Source: Polytrichum commune (taxonomy: Eukaryota > Streptophyta > Polytrichopsida > Polytrichales > Polytrichaceae). From it: a stretch of 64,000 nucleotides of DNA. The translations under genes were made by a program, and so were the position numbers. Shown here in pieces: positions 35,411 through 47,518 of this stretch. Below the pieces are notes generated by a model that did no database searches, was not told the origin of the DNA, and worked only from the letters and a program-made list of their open reading frames with translations. The DNA lies in contig OX485809.1 in NCBI GenBank assembly GCA_950295325.1, forward strand, positions 20,584,001 through 20,648,000, given 5' to 3'. Position 1 is the first letter of the stretch. Each line of letters begins with the position of its first letter.

Positions 35411-37965
35411 TCCATCATCTCAATTCCCCTAATTGCACCAAAGCATTAAGCTCTTGAACACATTTTAATCTTGAAGTGACTCTAAAGGCTTTGAAGCATT
35501 TCCTAACCTTGGCCATAATCTGTAGGCTACTTAACTTTTCACAATTAGGTGAGTTCGATGACTCATGCAACGGACACCACCAACAAGGTAAGGTAAATTG
35601 TAGTTGGATTTTTGCTATGATTTAAAATAACCAGAACTCAAGGCACAAACTCTCAAAGAAAGCTGAATTGTTGTCTGGTACAAGCATTTGTCACATTACA
35701 AATCTTTAATTAGACAAAAGGGATGCTCTTTCACTCTAAGAACATCATTGACATGTCTTTCATTGTTCATTCTCTCAAGGGTTCATGTTAGGACCTCTCT
35801 TTTAATATCTCATTTAGTCTTGTCTTTTGAATGTGGTTTGTAAGTTATTGTTTCCTCATGGGTAAAGTATAACAAATTGTCTTTGTAACCATTGGCCAAT
35901 GCATTTTCAAATCACAACAAGTTCCTTTATAAATTGGTCCATGTTAATTCCAATGCAAGACAATCCTTTCATTTGTTATTTTGAAGATTTAATTATCACT
36001 TACAATTTTGCAATCAATAACTAAAGCCAAGGTCAAAATATAGTCTTCATGACCCTGCGCAACCTGAAACATTAATAACAACAACCAAGGTAACACAAAA
36101 GACCATAGTTAAATTGGCTAGCTTACACTTCACTTTCATAAATCATAATTTCTATACTAGATATCCATTTAAGCTTTTTACTTAACTCTAGGATTACTCA
36201 TGGCTAAATCTCCTTGATAATCTAGAGTTTCTCCTCATTGGTTGACAATCCATAGCGCTAATAAATATCATCCCCACAATTATTCAACTGGTCATAATTG
36301 TTTCTCATCACTCTTAGTTGGTAATAGGGATCAAAATCACTCACATGCCAATGACTATAATTCTTGTGTCAACTATAATCGGAAACTTATTAACAAGATT
36401 CACCATGTCCCTTCCACTTCCCTCTCACAGGGTCTCAATAATCGTTGATAGTTTTCTCTCTTGGGCTAACCTTTGTCCTTCTCTCTCCTTGGTACTTAAT
36501 CTACCTTTTATAGGACTTAATTGTGCTTAATTGGTTGCTTTCCCAAGTAACCCTTCATAGGTCTTTCCTTATCATGGGGTGACTCCCTCAACCTCACTCT
36601 CTCAATGCATATTGCCATCTCAATTGCCAATGACTTCATCTTCATGACGTAGTTAATTTGTTTGTACTTTGTCTTAGTCTCTATCACTTTACATTCTTTC
36701 TCTTAGTGTTGTCCCACTATAGTTTAACCTCACCCCAAATTCTTGAACATCTTTCCTATCACCTTCTTCAGCCAATGGTTTAAATGGGTTTTCTTCCACT
36801 TCTTGTGGATGTATTCATTGCTATAAGCTTCCTCTTTTCAATCACAACTTACTTCATTCAAACTCTAGTGGGCTAATGGTTTTATTCTCGTGATAGACTT
36901 TCCACTAATCTTTCTGACATTTGAATACTCATTGTATACTCTCAATCTTAAGACATAACTCTATCACATAGATCACTCAATCTCTCAATGGAAATGCTAA
37001 AAAATTAGCAACTAATTGTTGCGGACAATCGTTGTCAAATCATGTTCATGGTGGTTCCCTAATTCAATGTGTATATTCAAACAAACTGGCTATAGTGATC
37101 ACCCGCATATACATCACATTCCGATAACAATCAACTATGGGCACATTCTCATTTTTGCCAAAAAGTGATACATGTATCCTTCACACAATATCTTGACAAT
37201 AGTTTGAAGTATGGGAATCACTCCCTTCAAAATTGTTCTATATGTTGCACACCCTCTGAGAAAAAATATATTTTAGAAAATTTTAAATCATAACCTTGCA
37301 TGTAGCTAATCCATTGAGGGAGGCAAGTTTGTAGTTTTCTCTTTGTTCTCAAACAATTCAAGAAAAACATGATTTTCTCTCCTCATGGGGAGAGGGGGAA
37401 GATAATAATTCAAAGCAACTAGGGGCTCCTAAGCCCATGATTATAGTTCTAACTGCCTAAATCCATCCATAATTCCCTACTTTCATCCATTGAAAAATGA
37501 TTTCCATTACATATCGCTAGAATTCTATAATAAAACTATAAGCCTAAAATTTTGGCTCACATGCACCCTTCATTTTCAATTGTGTTGTGACATCATACAC
37601 ACTCCCCTAAGTACCAATACATGTGTGCACCAAAGCATATGAGTTTTGCAACATTTCCTTATGCAACAAAACCTCATGATCCATCAAACTTTGCAAAATG
37701 CTTGCATGAAGGTTCTTTGAAGTAGCATTGATCACTAGCCTTTTGATACAAGCTTGAGGGGTGACTTTTGGTAGTAGGCAAAAAAAAAAAAAAAAAAAAG
37801 ACATTTGCATGTATAGAAACATAGGATTGGGGAATTTGTAGTGGTCACTTTGTAGCTTGTAATGGATAAGAAACAAGCCTTTTGTACCATGTTCCTAGTC
37901 TTATCTAGTACCACATATTTAAAGCAATATGCCATCCCTTAATCTCACATCATGAGATCATTTCC
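35411..37965. other. Intergenic, no supported gene
   Basis: No gene or element ends recognised. An A19-type homopolymer lies at about 37781-37799. Short frames look random. Confidence 0.45.
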
Positions 37966-37968
37966 TTA

Positions 37969-39093
37969 GAGCATCGCCAATGGGCGCCTGTCAAATGCGC
38001 CCGTCAAAGGCCATTTGAAGGGCCCCCAGGGCATTGCGGGCGAGTGGCGTGGGGAGGTGCCAGGCAGTAGCCTCAATGCAACACCCGCCATGCAATCCCG
38101 GTACTCATTCCCGCGGCCGTGGTGGCGTTGCAGGCCGCCCATGGAGACGTGAGCGGGGTAGCCACGGAGACATGGGTTGGCTCCCATAGAGTACTCGCAC
38201 TTATGCAGACCTTGGATAACTCACCAACTAATTCAATTATTAGTTAACTAGTCGCCTTTCATAACTATAGTTGTTCATGATTTGACCTGCCAAAATATGT
38301 AGTTAACTAAATATGTAGTTAGCTAAAGTTGAGCACAACATGTTCATGGAATTCTACTGTAATGTTGTAGTGTCATTAATGTGTTATTTGTGTTGGTGAT
38401 GTAAATGGAGATTGTTCTAGAGCCCAACATCGTGACGTATAACATTGATCCCAATCTATTGTAATGATTGTATAAAGCCGTTTCTTGATGATCCTCGATT
38501 GCCTAAGCATATTAAGGACCCTCAATTGAAGTAAAACAAGAGGCAAAGTTCTTCGAATATAGAATGATATTTGGTTTTTTTCTAGTTATCTATAGTTATT
38601 CTTCAAGTCGATTTGAATTTTTTCAAGTTAAGTATAGTTGTTCCCTAAAATGTATTGAAAAAAATGTAGTTTAGTATAGTTATTTTGGCACTTCTCCAAG
38701 GTCTGCACTAATGTGACTAATGTGATTGTGATTAAGAGTGAAGATGGAAAAAAAAACCAGCATAAAGATACAAAACGAAAAGAAAAAAATCACGCCAGCA
38801 TGAAGACACGAAACACAAACCAAAAAATCAGGCCAACATCAAGACACGAAACAAAGACCAAAAAGAGTCTTTGCCCTTCCTGCCTCTACGACTGCCATCT
38901 TGGGTGTTGATTGCGTTTAGCAGGGAGGAACAAAGCTCACGGCAAAGGGACAAAACTTGCCGAGACCGGGAGGTATTTGGCAAGACGCGGGAGACTAACG
39001 GGAGTCTTCCTGAGCCCGTTGAGGCGTGCCGAAATTGCCACGCCCGCCAAGCACCGTTGGCGGGAGCCCTTAGTGGATGCATTGCAGATGCTC
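37969..39093. mobile_element. PIF/Harbinger-like non-autonomous element
   Basis: The 1125-bp element starts GAGCATCGCCAATGGGCGCC and ends with the complement of GAGCATCTGCAATGCATCCA, flanked by TTA on both sides (37966-37968 and 39094-39096). A 3-bp TTA duplication with a GAGCATCNNCAAT-type end is typical of PIF/Harbinger-like MITEs in plants. The first ~230 and last ~200 bases are GC-rich, while the middle is AT-rich. No transposase is recognisable; overlapping frames at 38828-39198 are shadows of the GC-rich end. Confidence 0.75.
38755..38868. repeat. ~35-bp repeat, three units
   Basis: Inside the PIF-like element, three imperfect units follow the pattern CCAGCATGAAGACACGAAAC then AAACCAAAAA. 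Purine-rich on the plus strand, no function apparent. Confidence 0.55.
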
Positions 39094-39211
39094 TTAGTCT
39101 TTCAACATACATCTATCCTTGAAGAGGATAATCAAATATGCAAACGAGATGGCTTCTTTTCTTCCTCTCCAAAATCACATCATGCACCAAATTCATAACA
39201 ATATATTGTGG

Positions 39212-40760
39212 TTAAGAACCATAATGGAATATTATGCATAGGATGATATTTTGCTTGGCGTTGGCGTGATGTGTGTGCACAAGTGCATATGAGTAGCCAT
39301 TCCTTGATTGTTGGGTTAGGTGGCTTGTTGAAGTTCTTCGCGTTGGTTGGAGCGAAGAACTGGGTAAATTAGTTGGCTTGTAGTGTTTGGGCAATGAGAT
39401 GTAATACTTTGTTGGAGTGTGATATTTTGAGACCTTTTATGTGTTGGTTGTCACATGTGGATAGGAGGTGGGGCCATGTATCTTTGGCATTGTTGGGGGC
39501 CATAAGGTGAAGAAGTTGAGGTTGGGTGGGTAAGGGGCCAAAATATTTTCTTTCTATAGTTTCGCATGTATTGAGCATATTGGAATTCTAGAGTTTGCGT
39601 GATTTGGGTGTTGGTCATGCCCGTGGCTTTCCAAAAGTGGTTGGAGTGTTTGTGGTTTATTTGGTCATTTGATATCCATTTGTCAACGTATGGGAATTTG
39701 TTTTTGGCTATGTTGGATTCTCGTATTTGATGCTTTTTATTTATGAATGTATGGAGGTTGCAGAATGCTCCATTGTGTGTGGTAGTTGGACAATATGCTA
39801 GCCATGTATCATGGGGGTAGTTTCGAAGGGCATGTCTACTTTGGGAGCGGTTTTCCATGTGTTGGAGAATTTCATAGGTAGGTATCCACTAGGATGTTAT
39901 GGGTTATCTTTATGATGTGGTGGAGCGTTTGCAGGGTTTATATGTTTCTTGTGAATTTTGATTGGTTGCATATGCATATTATGGATGCGAGAGATGGTTA
40001 TATGTATTGATAGTATTTTGACCATTTTGATGAAGGATTGTAGCTTATAGTTTGTGGTGGAATGGTCACTATTGTGTGGATGTTGGCATGCTTGGTGATT
40101 GGAAGTTTTGTTGTGTCCAATTTTTGTGGTAGACTATTTGGATGGTTATTGCGCGTGTGTCTTCTTTGGGTGCCATTGGAGCCCAGTGGATGCTTACAAA
40201 GTTGTGTTGTGGTCAGCAGGGTATGTGAGGCCTACGCCAAACCATTTGGAGGATTTAGTGTGTACCATAGAGCCAAAGAGAATGTCATGTTTGAGGGGTG
40301 AATTGTAGTGTGTGAGTTGAGTGGGGTATACAAAGGGGGGTGAGTAGTAGAAGTGTGATTTTGATGGAGTCTACGAGTAATTTTGTGATTTTAGGGTGTA
40401 GGGTGTGGTGTTGGTTGATGGCTTGAATATTTTGTGGTTTTTTTTTTCATGAGTAGGTGGTTATGTATCATTGTATGAGCCAAAGTATTTCGGTGGCATT
40501 GTCTTGTGGAGGGGGTTGGATAAACTTTACTAGTTGTGAAAGGTTGCTTTGGGAGAATCTATTTAATAACCAATGCATCCTTTTGGTAGTGATGGTGGCC
40601 ATGTAATTCCCATTTTGAGCGTATATGCAAGATTCTATACTTTGTATTGTATTGTATTGTTGGTTTGTGAGGATATCTTTATGTGGGTTGCATTCTTGGG
40701 TGAATAGCTTGAGTTTAAATTATTTTCTAGGTAAAATCTACATTTTCACTAGAATTTGGT
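39212..40760 (-). mobile_element. LINE-B: 3' fragment of the same LINE family
   Basis: Minus-strand peptides in order: KDILTNQQYNTIQSIESCIY and AQNGNYMATITTKRMHWLLN (about 40680-40560), RFSQSNLSQLVKFIQPPPQD and NATEILWLIQ (40560-40450), LFGSMVHTKSSKWFGVGLTY (about 40290), then frame 39858-39451. After that come DTWPHLLSTCDNQHIKGLKI (39578-39369) and FTQFFAPTNAKNFNKPPNPT (near 39340) with a CTC motif. The order matches LINE-A and the plus-strand copy at 51680-51950 (CLHLLSCC, CFTVINAGILNDQSPDNT). It includes the end of the polymerase-RNase H region and the Cys/His-rich segment. Stops and frameshifts show it is inactive. The final ~110 residues present in the other two copies were not found. 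Confidence 0.75.
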
Positions 40761-43150
40761 GGGCAAGAGGCCTACATGAAAACTAACCCTAAGTTACCCA
40801 TGAACCCACTACTATGTGTGGTTAACCACCCATGGATGTTCATGTTGACGTGGCACCATTATAAAGCTTCACTGCCAAGGTCCAGGGAGAAAGTTGATGA
40901 GACCACCACTTTAACACTACAATCCACAACACTAATAATCACATTGATTTCCTCTTGAGTTCAATACCTAAACATGGTGATAAATTGAGATTTGGGAAAC
41001 GGACCCCACCCGACTATCAACCTCAACCACAACCACAAGGATTTGCATACTACAAGTGTGATTGAAAATATTGAAGTTATAGTTATCCATATGGCACAAA
41101 CCCAACCACAACCACCTTTGTAGTGAAACAACTTATGAGTTTATAACTTTTTAAAGATAAACATGCCTAATTCGGTCACTTATCTTAATTGAACACCTAT
41201 ATTTGAGTGTTGTACCCTCACATTACCTAGACTTTGGAGTTTAATTACGGTTGGCTAATTGTGGAGCTTTGACTTGTGTGAGGCAAGGATTTCTCTAGAC
41301 TTTCGTGACCCTTTGGTTTTCCTTTGTTGTTGTCTCCAGAGTTTGTTTGTTTGTTTGTTTGTTTGTTTTTTCTCTCTCAAACATGTAGGACTATTGTTGC
41401 AAACTTGACTTGATTTCATTCAATTTTTCCTAAGAGAAAGGATTTTATTTCATTCAATCCAAAGGAAGGTTGGTTAGGGTATCAAGGCGGATTTTTAGGG
41501 CCATGATGTCTTGAGATCCAAACCTCATGGCTTCAATTATTTGATAAGTTACGAAGAGGTTAGTAGGGTACACTAATTATACCAATTAGCAAGGGTGGTA
41601 CTTATTCAAGTCACACACAATCTAGCCGAATTTCAAAGTTACTAAGGGTTGAAGTTGCTACTGTGCGACACCAAATTCATGACTACACTGAATTCTATGT
41701 TCATTTATCATAGATTTCAGGAAAATTGATGTGTGCTTGTGATCAATGCGTGCCACATGCTTGTTAGTGAATAATGTCAAGTGCCGATACTTTTAGTGAT
41801 TAGTGCCAAGTACTAGTACTCGAATGAATAATGCCAAGTGCCGATACCTTAAGTGAATAGTGCCAATTGTTGAGATGAACAATGCCTACTAGATGTCTTG
41901 GTGGCACTAATTCACAATGTGAAGGAATTAAGTATCACCTTCACTAATTTCCCACACTCACTAATTGGTATATTTTGTGTAAAGAGTTGTCAATAGGTCG
42001 TTGTCGCTATGAAATAAAATTTTAAAAAACTTTTAAATAAGAAGGTTATTTGGTTTACTTCATTGTATCTATATGCCAAAAATATCATGTGGTTGGGACT
42101 CATAGCTAGTGGATTGTGATCTTGTAATAGTAAGTAGTAACCAAAGGCTAAGTCATGGAAAGAACTTGTAACTTGAGGGTTGCAACTTGCTAAATATTTG
42201 GCTCATAAATGAGTGCATTTGCAACCATACAAAGTTGTATGTGACTTGGTTTCGTAGTGAGTACTACGTTAATTGAGTGGTAAAGAGTAACCACAAGGGT
42301 CTTGACTCGCTCACGCCATTTATATCACACTCTATTTAAATACACACTTTTTTATCATCATACAAAATAACCCACTATATGGAAATACTGAAAGATTTCT
42401 AAGTCTCAAGGGAACAAAAAGAGGACCGTCACAACCGTGTTCAATGTTGCAAGATCTATAGCATCTAATACCACAAATTCCACTATAAACTTGAAACAAT
42501 GTACATGGAACTCCACAGCAAGGCACAACCTTCTCAAAGCAAATCTCTTTATAGTTCAACTAGAAAGCAATTGTTGCAATGTCAAAAATTACATATTGAT
42601 TTGTCACCTTGTTATAGTGTCCCAACAATATATATGGAGTTTGAGTAGACTACAACCATTTAATTACACTCCTATTTATAGCCTACTCAAAAATTGAAGT
42701 TGTTACCAGTTACAAATTCTACTTACAACCTTTCTTAATGCTCCATTAGTTACAAGTTTTTTTTTAAAATAAAAAATAAAATTATGGTGATAGCCATGAG
42801 TCACAAGTCTCTGGTTACTAAGCTTTTATAATGTATCCAAAGATTCAAGCCTTGAGGTTTGGATCTCAAGAGTTCTTGGCCTTGTTGGATTGACCAACCT
42901 CTATTTATGTTGCTTCCATGACAATAATCCAACTAAATCTTTCTCTTTAGAAAAATTTAGTGAAAATAAGTCAACCCATTCAAACATATTCTTATATAAT
43001 AATAATAAAATTTTGGAAATAATAAAGATTGTACTTGAAAGTCAAGAAAAAGTTGATGCCTCACGCATGATGTCCATGATAATGAGGAGTGGTGTGCGGT
43101 AAGGTGTGGATCTAAGAATGGACTTTTTTTCAAAAGACATTGAATTTCGT
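40760..43150. other. Intergenic with simple repeats
   Basis: No gene recognised. A GTTT tetranucleotide run lies at about 41341-41366. A four-unit degenerate repeat is at 41767-41890. Confidence 0.45.
41767..41890. repeat. ~30-bp degenerate tandem repeat, four units
   Basis: Variants of AATAATGCCAAGTGCCGATA recur four times with drifting spacing near 30 bp. Non-coding. Confidence 0.55.
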
Positions 43151-43154
43151 GCTC

Positions 43155-43300
43155 AAAACATTTTAACCATTTTAAGCTCAATAGTCAACATAAGTGGAGG
43201 GACCTATATGATCATTCAATGAGCACGAACATCTTCACTTTGATAACGAGTTGTTATTGTTATTATTAAAATTTATAACCATCCCGTACTAACCGCATGT
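43155..43300 (+). repeat. Dispersed repeat Z, copy 4
   Basis: TTAACCATTTTAAGCTCAAT, AGTCAACATAAGTGGAGGGA and AACCATCCCGTACTAACCGC match the order at 7235-7430. Confidence 0.5.
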
Positions 43301-43379
43301 TTCATATTCTAGGAGCAGTGGGCTAACTGGGAAAAAGTAACCATTTAAGACCCATCTACCTTAGTGTAAAAAACCAGTT

Positions 43380-43560
43380 AACATTCTATAACTTGACGTA
43401 TGCGGATGTTCTTTCGTCACTTTTCTTATTCGGACACCTATACTTGATTGATGTGTGGATAAGTAAACATCAAAGAACAAACACCATAAAGACACATATC
43501 TAACAGAGATTGGACTACATCTTCAAATCGCATTCACTCTACTTCACACACGATAGCGAA
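43380..43560 (-). repeat. Dispersed repeat W, inverted copy
   Basis: The reverse complement contains AGATGTAGTCCAATCTCTGT, GTGTCTTTATGGTGTTTGTT and CTTTGATG, aligning with 63630-63700 and 22030-22110. Confidence 0.5.
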
Positions 43561-43755
43561 CACAATCGGGAGCACATGTGTATTCAATTAAGGAATCAAC
43601 AAACACACATTTCCGGTAGTAACAACAATAACTAAACCAGAAGAGGTCCGGTTTTCAATCCGTTTTTTGTTGTTGTTATGTCGTTGTAGATTTCCTCATA
43701 CAACACAACTGATACCCTCTACGTTACACACGTGGCATTACGGGGAAGGTACTTA

Positions 43756-44300
43756 CTTAGACTAATGCCCCCTCCCCACCTGACTTTAGCGAAGCCTGAA
43801 AGTTGGTTCTAAAAACACGGCCTCCACACCATCGACATTATCTAGTGTTGAGCCTAGTTGGCAAATGATGTGGCATGGCTTAAAAGTGGAGGTTTTAGCC
43901 CCAAGCACCGACCCTCCCATCGGTACCTAGACGTGAGGCAAGAATATAGGACTTTTTTAAAGTGTTGCCTCCCACCCTTGTGATTAGTTGTTTTTTAGTC
44001 TTAGCTATGAGGGCACGAGGAGCTTCATTAACAAAAACCGATGGTAAGATAGGTGAGTAGTAAGGGATTTGGGGATGGGACAAAAACTATCCAACATGTC
44101 ATTGTTTGGTAGATAAAACCACGAACATGTGTAAAAGCTACTGAACTAAAACCTACTTGAAAATCTCCGGAGCAAGTTCTTGTAGGTGCACTGGGATAGC
44201 TGGATGCCTCTGCTCTAACCGAGGGAGCTTTACCCGGTTTTTAGAAAAAAAACTTTGATTATTTGGTAAAGTCAGGTGGGGAGGGGCCATAAGCTTAATA
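43756..44300. repeat. Inverted repeat pair, ~65-bp arms
   Basis: CCCCTCCCCACCTGACTTTA near 43765 recurs in inverse orientation near 44260-44290, and similarity continues through CTAAAAACNCGG, giving arms of about 65 bp around a ~400-bp centre. Either a foldback element or two inverted copies of a short repeat. The right arm adjoins a segment whose complement, AGCTCCCTCGGTTAGAGCA, resembles a tRNA D-arm or Pol III A box, which hints at a SINE. Confidence 0.5.
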
Positions 44301-44625
44301 ACCCCACCAGTTTCTGGTGTTTGTCACCTCCCTTGTCTGCCGTGTTTTTAATGCCACTCCTAGTTGGACAGTGAGGTGGCAGGACATAATAATGGGAGTA
44401 ATATTATCAGCCTGGAGGAGCATCCGAGTCTGTCTGTATTTACAGTCTTAAATGCCACTATTACGTCACTAAGTTACAGTGGCTATCAAAGCCAATGACC
44501 CTCTTGGTCCTTAGCGTCAGTGATGAGAACGTTTGCCAATGTCGCCTCTTCTCCACCATTCTCCTCTAACAACGCCGCGTCTTGGTGTGAGCTCAAACAA
44601 CAAGTGTGTGTAAGGGCTCGTTTAC

Positions 44626-44679
44626 ACCATGAAGTCGGACCATGGAAAAGGGCCTTTTTCGATGGTCCGAGTTCATGGT
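44626..44679. repeat. Strong hairpin, 26-bp arms
   Basis: ACCATGAAGTCGGACCATGG is followed after a very short turn by its near-complement, which ends GGTCCGAGTTCATGGT. This could fold as a 54-nt stem in RNA or mark the centre of a small foldback element. No adjoining gene was found. Confidence 0.6.
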
Positions 44680-45560
44680 ATCCAGCTTCTTGAGAAATCG
44701 GTTTTAAAAGCCTTGGGTCTCTTACTAGGTGTGGACCAAATGTGGACCAAGAAGGATGACCATGCACCAAAAAGTGAATGTGCATTTTTTTTTTAATATA
44801 CGAAAGGAAAAAAATTCAAGTCTGCTCATTCTTTTGTCTTCTCTTGGGCTTTACTTGTCTTCACTTCTTGTTAAATGTGTTGAAGATGTGGCTTGCAAGT
44901 CTTCCCACAACAATTTTTACAAAAAAAGAAATTGAGCGATGTAATTTGTATGTCTTTAGTGTAATTTACATGTGACATGTACTTTGTGTTGTACATTGAG
45001 CATTGTTTGCAACCCGCTGCACCATGTGTACTCAAGTTTTTGAGTTACATCATATAGATGCTGAAAAGTGTGCCTTGTGAGCCTTACCTAGTGGGAAGAG
45101 TTGTATATACCCCCCCCCCCCAAAAAAAAATAGAAATCATCAAAAAAGTATTATAACGGCATTTTTGTGTCATGGGCCCGTGCCTTTTCCTACCATACCA
45201 CCTCTCTTGCCTCTCTCACCGCAAAACATGTTGTACTATGTCAGTGTATTAATTAGGCCTTAAAATATGTCTTTTGGGGACCTCGACCTCCATGATCACT
45301 CTGCCATTTTTTCCTTGATGTAAACCGAAGTGGTCTTGGGACGAGTTCAACAACCAATCAACGCTCTTACAACACCCTAGGACGACCTCCTGGTCCATAG
45401 TGTAAACCTGCTCTTAGTGCATTTTAGTGAAGTATTCAGAAGATAGGCGGAACCTTGAAATGGTAGTTTTTTGTGGTGTGAACAAACCACGTAGACAAGT
45501 GGTTCTTATGTTTTGGGTAATACCGTGAGTATTAGGAAGGATCATGTGGGGTGAGACCTT
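44680..45560. other. Intergenic, no supported gene
   Basis: No gene recognised. A C12 run passes into A9 at 45110-45130. Confidence 0.4.
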
Positions 45561-45561
45561 C

Positions 45562-45745
45562 CTAACATTATCCAGCTAAGTTTATACACTTGGTGGGACC
45601 GGGAATAAGTCGAATTCTATTCAGAATTATACAATGTTCTTTCTCTCAACATTGCACTAGCATATTTTATTCAATAAACTTAAAGGGAAGCAATGTGAAT
45701 GATATTATTGGAATGAAACGGGTGATGCAGCTAAATAATGTTATG
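45562..45745 (+). mobile_element. CATAACATTA-ended MITE, copy 2
   Basis: This ~184-bp block starts C-TAACATTATCCAGCTAAG (one base shorter than the family end) and ends with the complement of CATAACATTATTTAGCTGC. No coding frame. The right end nearly touches the foldback element at 45750. A target duplication is not clear because of that neighbour. Confidence 0.6.
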
Positions 45746-45749
45746 TGAA

Positions 45750-46265
45750 GGGCCGCTTCACACACACGAGACTGAGAGCCCATGGGCCATGGCCATTACA
45801 GTTCAAGCAATCTCATTGGTGGAAGAGGTGGAGTTGGTCCAAGTTCGCTCCACACTACGCTCGCAGGACCAACGGAGTATATAAGTGAATGCAAGATGGA
45901 CGTAAAGTCTATGTGGATTCCTACATGTCATCGAATGGATCATGTTTCATGGTCACTTGGACTTTTTTTTCAAAAACCACCTCTTGGAGGTAGGCCTAAC
46001 ACAAAACCAGGAGATCACGGCACTCCCAACGCTCGCAACCATTGATTTATTCTATTGTATCATGCGTGAGGACCCGCATGAATAGAAATTCATTGGAATA
46101 GCATTAGATCGAGGGCCCGGTCACACATGACTTCACACTACACGTGAGGATCCGTGACCACACTACATAATTTGGCGGTGTCTTGAGCCGGCCTTCGGAC
46201 GCTTTCTTTTGGGCTCTCACAACGTCACGGTCACGGCTCATGGCTCGTGTGTGAAGAAGCGGCCC
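45750..46265 (+). mobile_element. Foldback/MITE-like element, copy B
   Basis: Starts GGGCCGCTTCACACACACGA and ends with GTGTGTGAAGAAGCGGCCC, and is collinear with the reverse complement of 2221-2722. Shared landmarks include ATGCAAGATGGACGTAAAGT, TTGATTTATTCTATTGTATC and GACGCTTTCTTTTGGGCTCT. Its right ~180 bp is the first unit of the tandem array that follows. Confidence 0.75.
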
Positions 46266-47082
46266 TCATAAGTCTCATCGTGTGTATTCATTGGAATAGC
46301 ATTAGATTGAGGGCCCGGTCACACATGACTTCACACTACACGTGCGGATCCGTGACCACACTACATAACTTTGGAGGTGTCTTGGGCCGGCCTTTGGACG
46401 CTTTCTTTTGGGCTCTCACAACATCACGGTCACGGCTCGTGGCTTGTGTGTGATGAAGCGGCCCTCATAAGTCTCATAGTGTGTATTCATTGAAATAGCA
46501 TTAGATTGAGGGCCCGGTCACACATGACTTCACACTACACGTGCGGATCCGTGACCACACTACATAATTTTGGAGGTGTCTTGGGCCGGCCTTCGGACGC
46601 TTTCTTTTGGGCTCTCACAACGTCACGGTCACGGCTCGTGGCTCGTGTGTGAAGAAGCGGCCCTCATAAGTCTCATCGTGTGTATTCATTGGAATAGCAT
46701 TAGATCGAGGGCCCGGTCACACATGACTTCACACTACACGTGCGGATCCGTGACCGCACTACATAATTTTGGAGGTGTCTTGAGCCAGCCTTCGGACGCT
46801 TTCTTTTGGGCTCTCACAACGTCAAGGTCACAGCTCGTGGCTCGTGTGTGAAGAAGCGGCCCTCATAAGTCTCATCGTGTGTATTCATTGGAATAGCATT
46901 AGATCGAGGGCCCGGTCACACATGACTTCACACTACACGTGCGGATCCGTGACCACACTACATGATTTTGGCGGTGTCTTGAGCCGGCCTTCGGACGCTT
47001 TCTTTTGGGCTCTCACAACGTCACGGTCACGGCTCGTGGCTCGTGTGTGATGAAGCGGCCCTCATAAGTCTCATCATGTGTA
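46088..47082. repeat. 199-bp tandem array, five units, from a transposon end
   Basis: ATTCATTGGAATAGCATTAG (with single changes) starts at 46088, 46286, 46485, 46684 and 46883, spacings of 198-199 bp. Each unit runs from there through GAGGGCCCGGTCACACATGA and GACGCTTTCTTTTGGGCTCT to GCGGCCCTCATAAGTCTCAT. Units are over 95 percent alike by eye. The first unit is the right part of the foldback element, so the array arose by local amplification of a transposon end plus about 20 bp. Because 199 is not a multiple of three, the similar 68-93-codon frames in each unit are in different phases and are artefacts. Confidence 0.92.
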
Positions 47083-47099
47083 ACTCTAATCCGTAGAAA

Positions 47100-47518
47100 G
47101 AAGGCCGAGAAGAAACACGGGCCAACAACATAAAGCAAGTATGCCAAAAGTGGGAGGTGGGGGGCCTTTGCTTGGGAAGTCGTGCATGAGGGGCGAGGCC
47201 CGAGAGAGGGGGGAGGGGGTGAGTCACGGTGGTGCAGTGGGTGGGGTGAAGTTGGTTAAAGGGCACGGGCGGGCACGTGGGCCTTGTCAGGGAAAGGGCG
47301 AATCACAACACCTAAATGGATAGCAGGCAGGTGGGCAAAAGGCTCCCAGGCTTTTGCTCACCTTTACACCAGTCATCGGGGAAAAGGTCCGGATCTTGAC
47401 CCATCCCCTAATGTACATAACTTACACCCGACTTTATGGTCCATGCCAGCCTTCCCCCCCTCCCTAGCTCCCCGACTTCCAATTCATCGTTATCTTTATT
47501 GGTCATCAATCATTTGTA
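47100..47518. other. Short GC-rich spacer
   Basis: G-rich on the plus strand near 47150-47230. No gene recognised; frames at 47027-47523 are short and overlap. Confidence 0.4.

Noticed and set aside
38828-39198. Three overlapping frames of 83-95 codons as genes
   Set aside because: They overlap on both strands in the GC-rich end of a PIF-like element, where stop codons are rare by composition.
44170-44245. A tRNA gene on the minus strand
   Set aside because: Only a D-arm-like segment is present; no anticodon arm or B box follows.
46247-47050. Similar 68-93-codon frames repeated in the 199-bp array as a gene family
   Set aside because: The unit is not a multiple of three, so the frames lie in different phases and simply mirror the DNA repeat.
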